Positions 58,613 through 64,000 of a DNA stretch of 64,000 bases are shown in pieces. The notes beneath the pieces were generated by a model. That model saw only the letters and a list, made by a program, of their open reading frames with translations. It ran no database searches and had not been told where the DNA came from. Source of the stretch: Candidatus Obscuribacterales bacterium (GTDB lineage: Bacteria; Cyanobacteriota; Vampirovibrionia; Obscuribacterales; Obscuribacteraceae); contig JAIETZ010000003.1 of NCBI GenBank assembly GCA_019744775.1, positions 1-64,000 of the forward strand, in the 5' to 3' direction. The position numbers and the translations under genes were made by a program. Position 1 is the stretch's first letter. Every line of letters begins with the position of its first letter.

Positions 58613-59701
58613 ATGAACGCAAGATTGAAAAAGCTGCAGCAAGTTCTCAGCAAAGAAAAACTAGATGGACTTTTAGTTCGCACCTTCGAGGGCGACAATC
58701 ACAACGTCCTTTACTTGAGCGGCTTCAGCGGAACAACCGCTGTCCTGCTCGTCACGCGCAAGAAGGCGTACATCATTACCGATGCGCGCTACTTCGCCAG
58801 AGCCAAAGAAGAAGCCCCTGATTTCAAACTTGTCAAAGTGCAGCGCGGCAACAAAGTGTCTGACCATATCAATGAAGCCCTGTCACTGGCGGGCTTGTCG
58901 AAATCAAGCAAGGTCGGCTTTGAGGCAGGAACAATCTCCGTGCATGTGGGCAAGGTGTGGGACAAGGACATCAAAGCGAAGCTGGTGCCGACTGTCCACA
59001 TGATCGAACGCATGCGCCAATTCAAAGACGAAGACGAAATCGCCCAATTGCGCAAAGCTTGCCGCATTACAAGCAAAGTCTACAAAGAAGTGGTACCACT
59101 TATTAAGCCTGGCATGACGGAAAACGAATTGGGATTCGAAATAGACATGCGCCTGCGTCAACACGGCGCAATTAACAACAGCTTCCCGAGTATCATCGCC
59201 AGCGGTCCAAACTCCGCCGTACCGCACCATGCGACAGGTGATCGCAAGTTGAAGGCTGGTGAGCCGGTGATTATGGACTTCGGTGGATTATTCCCAGGTG
59301 GATATTGTTCGGATATTACGCGCACGGCGTTTGTCCCAGGCAAGAAGCCCCATCCGAAGATGGTGGAGATTTACAAGATCGTTCTTGAGGCTAACAAGGC
59401 TGCCCTTAAAGAGTTGACCGTCGGTATGATGTGGCGTGACTACGATAAGGTTGCGCGGGATTATATAGCGGACCTTGGATACGGCGAGTATTTCATTCAC
59501 GGACTTGGACATAGTCTGGGATTGTTAGTGCACGATCCGTACAACTACGAGAAAGATCCGTTTGAAGTCGGTACTGTTATTACAGACGAACCGGGAATCT
59601 ACATCGAAGGATTTGGCGGCGTACGTATCGAAGACGACGTCGTGGTAACAGCCAACGGCGCGGAAGTGCTAACCAAGGCCGCCCCTTACTGGCAGTTTTA
59701 G
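58613..59701 (+). CDS. M24B-family Xaa-Pro aminopeptidase/dipeptidase
   Basis: The creatinase-like N-terminal domain (about 1-125) is followed by a pita-bread catalytic domain. Metal ligands follow the family order: MDFGGLFPGGYCSDITRT (two Asp), the FIHGLGHSLGLLVHDP histidine, TDEPGIYIEG (Glu) and VRIEDDVVVT (Glu). It removes N-terminal residues before proline or cleaves X-Pro dipeptides in the cytoplasm. The start at 58613 has GAAGAGA upstream; the frame is open 15 codons further without support. 362 residues is typical. Confidence 0.93.
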   Translation: MNARLKKLQQVLSKEKLDGLLVRTFEGDNHNVLYLSGFSGTTAVLLVTRKKAYIITDARYFARAKEEAPDFKLVKVQRGNKVSDHINEALSLAGLSKSSKVGFEAGTISVHVGKVWDKDIKAKLVPTVHMIERMRQFKDEDEIAQLRKACRITSKVYKEVVPLIKPGMTENELGFEIDMRLRQHGAINNSFPSIIASGPNSAVPHHATGDRKLKAGEPVIMDFGGLFPGGYCSDITRTAFVPGKKPHPKMVEIYKIVLEANKAALKELTVGMMWRDYDKVARDYIADLGYGEYFIHGLGHSLGLLVHDPYNYEKDPFEVGTVITDEPGIYIEGFGGVRIEDDVVVTANGAEVLTKAAPYWQF

Positions 59702-59741
59702 GAACGAAGCTGCGTTTTGTCATTCTGGCCCTTTTTACTTT

Positions 59742-59887
59742 GTCATTTCGACCGAAGGCGCGCGGAAGCGCGCCGGAGTGGAGAAATCTGCCGCGACGAA
59801 CTGTAGTTCCTATCGTAAGACTTCGGTCAGCTATTGGAAGATTTCTTTACGCGCGTCGCTTACAGCGCGACGCTTGGTCGAAATGAC
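59742..59887. mobile_element. MITE-like element B (146 bp)
   Basis: Perfect 12-base terminal inverted repeats GTCATTTCGACC (59742-59753) and GGTCGAAATGAC (59876-59887), internal GCGC-rich hairpins (near 59757-59775 and 59853-59872) and no coding capacity. It fills the gap between convergent genes, like element A at 25026. Confidence 0.8.
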
Positions 59888-59891
59888 AAAA

Positions 59892-60851
59892 TCAGAGGCG
59901 CATCCCCAAAATCTCATCCACGACCTTCGGGATGAGCTCGTCGACATGTCCGACTGTTGTGCCGACGATGCCCATGGTTCTGCGCTTCTTCAACCAGAAG
60001 AGGAACAAGATTCGTGAAAGCGCGTGACACGCTGGTAGTGCGTCGTCGATGTCGGCGCGGGCGCGGCCGGATTCTTGGCTGTACGAGTCTAAGACGACAT
60101 CGGCAAATTCGACGAATGTCCCGTTTTTTACATGCGGCATAGTCAATGTGGCAAGATCCATCGTCGGCACGCCGAGGAATGTGAACCACGACCAGTCGAT
60201 GATGAATAGCTTGTTGTGGCGGATGATCAAATTCTCCGCATACAAGTCACCATGCACCAGCGAAATCGGCTCACCTTTTAACTTGTCGGATAATACAAAA
60301 GACATTTCTTGAAATATCTTTTCCTGCTCAGGCTCGATCAGCTTCCATTGACGCAGCTGCTGAGCTAAGCGACTGACAAAGGAAACATAGTCCAAAGGAA
60401 ACAACGTCGGCAAGATATTGAATCCCATCAACTCATCAATGCGATAGCTGTACGCACGATGTATCTTCGCCAGATCAGACCCGATGCGTTCGGCAAGCTC
60501 AGTTGTGCCACCCTTGCCGATGAGAGTCTCCTCGCCGAGATCCTCCAGAAACATCGCCGTTAAATCACCGACGTGCGCGGTCATGTACAGTTGCGACGAG
60601 TTAGTAATTGACGGAATAAGAATGCGCTCGTGCAATTCCTGCTCGATGTCCCACGGTGGCAAGACAAGTTTGTAGATAAGCGTCGACGGCAAACTGTCGG
60701 CAATTTCCAATCGTTCAACAAGCGACAAGTCACGATGACGTAGCAACTGACGCTTCGCAATTGTCACCGGCTTGCCATAAAACTCGGACAGCCAGCTAAG
60801 CAACTGGCTATCGGGAACAGGCGTAATTAAATTCAGCGATTTATCTTCCAC
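59892..60851 (-). CDS. Phosphotransferase of the aminoglycoside/choline kinase fold
   Basis: Brenner's motif LVHGDLYAENLII (catalytic Asp) and the magnesium Asp in FIIDWSWFTFLGVPTMDLA identify the APH/choline-kinase fold. The N-terminal lobe is unusual but has the expected Lys-containing strands. Length is 319 residues. The start is GTG at 60851, two bases after the stop of the P-loop kinase gene, so the two are coupled. The substrate is unknown; resistance is not implied. Confidence 0.8.
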   Translation of the reverse strand: MEDKSLNLITPVPDSQLLSWLSEFYGKPVTIAKRQLLRHRDLSLVERLEIADSLPSTLIYKLVLPPWDIEQELHERILIPSITNSSQLYMTAHVGDLTAMFLEDLGEETLIGKGGTTELAERIGSDLAKIHRAYSYRIDELMGFNILPTLFPLDYVSFVSRLAQQLRQWKLIEPEQEKIFQEMSFVLSDKLKGEPISLVHGDLYAENLIIRHNKLFIIDWSWFTFLGVPTMDLATLTMPHVKNGTFVEFADVVLDSYSQESGRARADIDDALPACHALSRILFLFWLKKRRTMGIVGTTVGHVDELIPKVVDEILGMRL

Positions 60852-60853
60852 GG

Positions 60854-61351
60854 TTAGTAGTCTTGCGGATGGAAGATGCGAAAGTCATTTTCGTCTTTGC
60901 CCGGTCGAATAATTACCAACTTGCCTTCGTCTCTTTTCGGACGACCGGAACGACTTAACTCAATAAACATGTTGGCAACAATATCTTCCGAGACAGTTCT
61001 GTTGCGAGCTTTGTTGCGTTCAAGGCAGACATCCAGCGGTACATCCAAAAGCCAAAGTTGAACGTCTTTGTAGCCGGCTTTGGCGGCTCGCTCCAAAATT
61101 GGTCTGCGGTGTTTGAAATTCAAATTTGTATTGTCAATAACCACATCGACATTACGCGTTAATGCTTCATCGAGGCGTTTAAAGAATATTGTGAAAACTT
61201 TCTGCGGATCGCCCTGCTCGGCTTCATCACCATACAACTCTTTGCGGATGGAGTCGGCGTTTAAGCACTCATAACCACGCCCAACAAGCTTCTGGGCTAG
61301 GGTTGTTTTCCCGGAGCCGGGGATGCCAACAAGAAGTACGATTCGGTTCAC
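60854..61351 (-). CDS. P-loop kinase, polynucleotide-kinase-like
   Basis: Walker A LVGIPGSGKTTLAQ (7-20), then NADSIRKELYG (the DxxR-type substrate site of PNKP-like kinases), VVIDNTNLNFKHRR and LLDVPLDVCLERNKARNR. At 165 residues it is a stand-alone kinase domain like T4 Pnk's N-terminal part or zeta-toxin-like kinases. The start is GTG at 61351 with GGGAG upstream. It sits in the same run as pyrB-pyrC and the phosphotransferase. Confidence 0.85.
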   Translation of the reverse strand: MNRIVLLVGIPGSGKTTLAQKLVGRGYECLNADSIRKELYGDEAEQGDPQKVFTIFFKRLDEALTRNVDVVIDNTNLNFKHRRPILERAAKAGYKDVQLWLLDVPLDVCLERNKARNRTVSEDIVANMFIELSRSGRPKRDEGKLVIIRPGKDENDFRIFHPQDY

Positions 61352-61389
61352 AGGTCGGGTCTCCCTCTACCAACATTGTACGACGCGAT

Positions 61390-61785
61390 CTAGTGCTTGC
61401 GCTCTTCCAAATACGACATGAACCACACAAAAAATATCGGCGGCGTCATAGCTAAATATGTGAAACCGAGAATGAGCCGCACAGTTCGCATTTGTGAAGT
61501 AATGAGATCTGCCGAAACATCAAGCCAAGGGTTTAGATAAAAAAGAAATCCGGCGGACGCAAGATACAAACCCGTCAGCAGAAAAGACAAACGCGTCCAA
61601 AATTGCGTGACTCGGTAATACCAAATGAATTGCCAGATGTAGCAAAATCCCCAGGCAAAAATTGCCAGACCATAATGCTGATAACGTGAGAGCGACATAT
61701 GCAACTGCAACGGGAAAGCAGAAATTGCAACTGCCAAGATGGGACCAAGCAGAACAAAAACATTTTGCTTGAGAAAACGCTGCAT
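61390..61785 (-). CDS. Four-helix membrane protein, function unknown (131 aa)
   Basis: Hydrophobic helices at about residues 8-27, 36-56, 63-83 and 103-123, with aromatic-rich ends. Its ATG follows the pyrC stop by a single base, so the genes are coupled. I do not recognise the family. Confidence 0.68.
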   Translation of the reverse strand: MQRFLKQNVFVLLGPILAVAISAFPLQLHMSLSRYQHYGLAIFAWGFCYIWQFIWYYRVTQFWTRLSFLLTGLYLASAGFLFYLNPWLDVSADLITSQMRTVRLILGFTYLAMTPPIFFVWFMSYLEERKH

Positions 61786-61786
61786 G

Positions 61787-63121
61787 TTATTTAGTGGCAG
61801 TTTGTAGTTTGCCGGAAATGCGTGGAGAAAGATTCAACTCGTCCTGATAAGCAACTTTACCTTGCGCAACCGTGAGCAAGACTTTGCCGGTCATGTTGCG
61901 TAAGTGGAATGGAGAATTGCTGCTTTTCGACATGCCTTTACCGCTGTCATACTGCCAGGACAATTCCGGATCGATAAGCGTGAAGTCTGCTTGCTCGCCT
62001 GGTTTGATCATGTACGGTGATATCCCGATGATCGTTGATGGTTTGTCGGTAAACAAAGAAATAAATTGTAGCGGCGTCAACTTATTTGTCTTGACTAATT
62101 TCTCGAGAGTCAAAGGCAGCGCTGTTTCTAAACCAATGACACCGAATGGAGCTTTATCAAATGGCAATGACTTCTCCAGCTTTGTATGCGGAGCGTGATC
62201 TGTTGCAATTGCATCAAGCGTTCCATTTACTAGTGCTTCAACTAGTGCCGTTTGATCAGCTTCCGTGCGCAAAGGCGGGTTCATCTTGAAAGAAGTATCG
62301 TATTCTTTGATGTCGTCGGCCGACAGAGTTAAGTGATGCGGTGTCGTGTCGGCTGTTACTTTCAGTCCTTGCTTTTTCGCTTGAGCAATCAAGTCAACGG
62401 ATATCGCAGTGGAAATATGTCCGAAGTGTAACGTGCCACCTGTCTGTCTAACAACTTCAATCTCGCGAGCGACACAAGCGGCTTCCGAGGCATAAGGAAT
62501 TCCAGGTAAACCCAACGCAGTAGCTTGCGGCCCTTCGTGCATACAGCCGCCTGCTGTCAAATCGTGATCTTCTGCATGACTAATTATTGTACGGCCGGCT
62601 AATTTGGCGTGCTCAAATGCGCGACGTAAAACACCCAAATTACTGACGGGCATGCCGTCATCGGAAAACGCTTGTACACCCATGCGTGCCAAATCAACCA
62701 TTGGCGTTAATTCTTCACCCGCCATACCTTTAGTAACGGTGGCAACGGGATAAACTTTCACGCAAGCTTGCTCTTCGATTTTCTTCAGCAACAAAGTCAA
62801 AATAGGCGCGCTGTCAATTGGTGGATCAGTATTGGCCATTGCCAAAACTTTAGTGTAGCCACCGGCAGCAGCAGATTTTGTCCCTGTGTGAATATCTTCT
62901 TTGTCCGACTGTCCAAGATCGCGTAAGTGCGTATGAATATCAACGAAGCCAGGTGTCAACCAAAGATTTTTGCCATCGATTTGGCAGTCGCCATCCTCGA
63001 CTTTCAAGTTGGTGCCGTATCCAGCTATCAAGCCATCCTTGATGCGGACATCCATCACTTCTTGCTTTTTGTTGACGGGATCAATTACCAGAACCGACTT
63101 GATGAAAAGACTTTGTTGCAT
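61787..63121 (-). CDS. pyrC: Dihydroorotase
   Basis: Third enzyme of pyrimidine synthesis, class I (about 440 aa) dihydroorotase. Zinc motif PGFVDIHTHLRDLGQ near residue 58, a second-metal His in ISHAEDHD, GTLHFGHISTA, and the catalytic Asp in ATDHAPHTKLEK. The start is probably the ATG at 63121; an ATG at 63136 would overlap pyrB by 11 bases. It directly follows pyrB and precedes three further genes on the same strand. Confidence 0.94.
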   Translation of the reverse strand: MQQSLFIKSVLVIDPVNKKQEVMDVRIKDGLIAGYGTNLKVEDGDCQIDGKNLWLTPGFVDIHTHLRDLGQSDKEDIHTGTKSAAAGGYTKVLAMANTDPPIDSAPILTLLLKKIEEQACVKVYPVATVTKGMAGEELTPMVDLARMGVQAFSDDGMPVSNLGVLRRAFEHAKLAGRTIISHAEDHDLTAGGCMHEGPQATALGLPGIPYASEAACVAREIEVVRQTGGTLHFGHISTAISVDLIAQAKKQGLKVTADTTPHHLTLSADDIKEYDTSFKMNPPLRTEADQTALVEALVNGTLDAIATDHAPHTKLEKSLPFDKAPFGVIGLETALPLTLEKLVKTNKLTPLQFISLFTDKPSTIIGISPYMIKPGEQADFTLIDPELSWQYDSGKGMSKSSNSPFHLRNMTGKVLLTVAQGKVAYQDELNLSPRISGKLQTATK

Positions 63122-63125
63122 GTGG

Positions 63126-64000
63126 CTAGTTCCCATTTAGCAGTAAGTAAAAGACGGCCATGCGAATGGCAACACCATTTTTCACTTGAGTTTCAATCAA
63201 AGACAAATTCGGATCATCAGCCAGGTCGCTTGTGATTTCAATGCCGCGATTGAGCGGCCCTGGATGCATGACTTTTACTTTTGGTTTGGCGAGAGATAAG
63301 CATTTGTGGTCAATACGATAGAGCTTTTTATACTCACCGATGCTTGCCAGCAAGCCCTGCTTCTGTCTTTCCAATTGCAGGCGCAGAGCCATAATGAAGT
63401 CAGCATTCTTAATTGCCGGTTCAAGTTCATAGTGAACTTTCACGCCCAACTTATCCAGTCCGGCTGGTATTAAAGTCGCTGGTCCGGCAATGTGCACTTC
63501 GGCACCGAATTTTTGTAAAAGCCAAATGTTGGAACGGGCAACGCGGCTATGTGTGATGTCGCCGACGATGGCAACTTTAGCTCCTTTGAGTGAACCCAAA
63601 ACTTCAAGCATAGTGAAAGCATCGAGTAATCCCTGTGTCGGATGTCCATTCCAGCCGTCGCCGGCGTTCACAAAATGCAGTTGGTCGCCTAACTGTTGCG
63701 CGAGCTGATGACACGATCCGGATGAACTATGTCTTTGCACAATGCAGTCAATGTCCATTGAGGCAAGTGTGTGTGCTGTATCCAAAATGGTTTCACCCTT
63801 GGAGACAGACGAGCTGCCCACGTCGAAGTTGAGCACGGTTGCGCCGAGCGACTTCGCCGCCAACTCAAAGCTCGAACGCGTGCGGGTGGAATTCTCGTAA
63901 AAGACATTGGCGATAGTCTTTCCAGCAAGCACATCCATCGGTGGCAAGTGCTGGCTGCGGAATTTCTTGAACTCGGCAGCCAATGCCATAGCACAATCAA
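63126..64000 (-). CDS. pyrB: Aspartate carbamoyltransferase catalytic chain (5' end beyond window)
   Basis: Second enzyme of pyrimidine synthesis. The carbamoyl-phosphate loop STRTRSSFE, the VFYENSTRTR context, HPTQGLLDAFT and the MHPGPLNRGIEI region are all present. The frame stays open to the window edge (codons for Asp-Cys-Ala precede the first Met), and the usual first 20-25 residues are missing, so the gene is cut by the window. Adjacent pyrC supports the pathway. Confidence 0.95.
   Translation of the reverse strand, partial: DCAMALAAEFKKFRSQHLPPMDVLAGKTIANVFYENSTRTRSSFELAAKSLGATVLNFDVGSSSVSKGETILDTAHTLASMDIDCIVQRHSSSGSCHQLAQQLGDQLHFVNAGDGWNGHPTQGLLDAFTMLEVLGSLKGAKVAIVGDITHSRVARSNIWLLQKFGAEVHIAGPATLIPAGLDKLGVKVHYELEPAIKNADFIMALRLQLERQKQGLLASIGEYKKLYRIDHKCLSLAKPKVKVMHPGPLNRGIEITSDLADDPNLSLIETQVKNGVAIRMAVFYLLLNGN

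Noticed and set aside
59892-60851. Antibiotic-resistance gene (aminoglycoside phosphotransferase)
   Set aside because: Only the general APH/choline-kinase fold is visible. The operon context is metabolic, and nothing in the sequence indicates aminoglycoside specificity.

Overview
The window covers the replication-origin neighbourhood of a bacterial chromosome. It carries the classic origin gene order: jag/khpB, yidC, yidD, rnpA and rpmH run leftward, and dnaA and dnaN run rightward. A probable oriC lies between dnaA and dnaN, and a tRNA-Asp(GTC) follows dnaN. Secreted and periplasmic proteases, lipoprotein-like signal peptides, DapD and single-domain GT51 point to a diderm-type envelope. Moderate G+C, many secreted multidomain proteins and the repeat families remind me of Obscuribacterales (Vampirovibrionia/Melainabacteria, a non-photosynthetic sister group of Cyanobacteria). 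That assignment is an inference from general impression; no marker here proves it.

Layout. 1-7.4 kb: a membrane protein, a glycosyltransferase and the origin core. 7.4-18 kb: two non-secreted gluzincin-like metallopeptidases on either side of an acyl-CoA dehydrogenase, an orphan Dam-type methyltransferase, a histone-deacetylase-fold hydrolase, a small membrane/secreted gene set with a 36-codon gene, and PncA. 18-27.5 kb: creatininase family, NAGPA-type glycosidase, HEAT-like protein, purple-acid-phosphatase-like enzyme with a coupled 40-residue membrane protein, and a large protein with two aspartyl-protease domains. 28-38 kb: a more A+T-rich accessory stretch with many unfamiliar or immunity-like genes (ClpP-like protein with a coiled coil, DUF4304, DUF4240-RraB fusion, leucine-rich repeats coupled to a GT51 glycosyltransferase, SPFH protein, truncated IstA-like HTH). 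38-45 kb: a catalytically dead HtrA-like protein convergent with two matrixin-type proteases, a four-fold MshEN-like repeat protein and an M20 amidohydrolase. 45-54 kb: MutL, TadA, a ureohydrolase with altered metal ligands, and an operon of PDZ-less S41 protease, FAD oxidoreductase and alpha/beta hydrolase. 54-64 kb: M20-dapD operon, CYTH protein, M24 aminopeptidase, and a pyrB-pyrC operon that continues into a membrane protein, a P-loop kinase and a phosphotransferase.

Dispersed DNA structure is a strong theme. I counted ten copies of a 19-23 bp palindrome (arms GGGCGCAT/ATGCGCCC with a GTAG tail), one of them inside the coding end of yidD. There are two about 145 bp MITE-like elements with 12 bp terminal inverted repeats plus fragments. 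Five copies of an 18-nt palindrome, TACTA-N7-TAGTA, sit just beyond terminator-like hairpins, mostly between convergent genes. Nearly every convergent gene junction in the window holds one of these elements or a strong terminator.

No CRISPR array, rRNA or intact transposase was seen. All functional calls rest on motifs read by eye; no database search was run.
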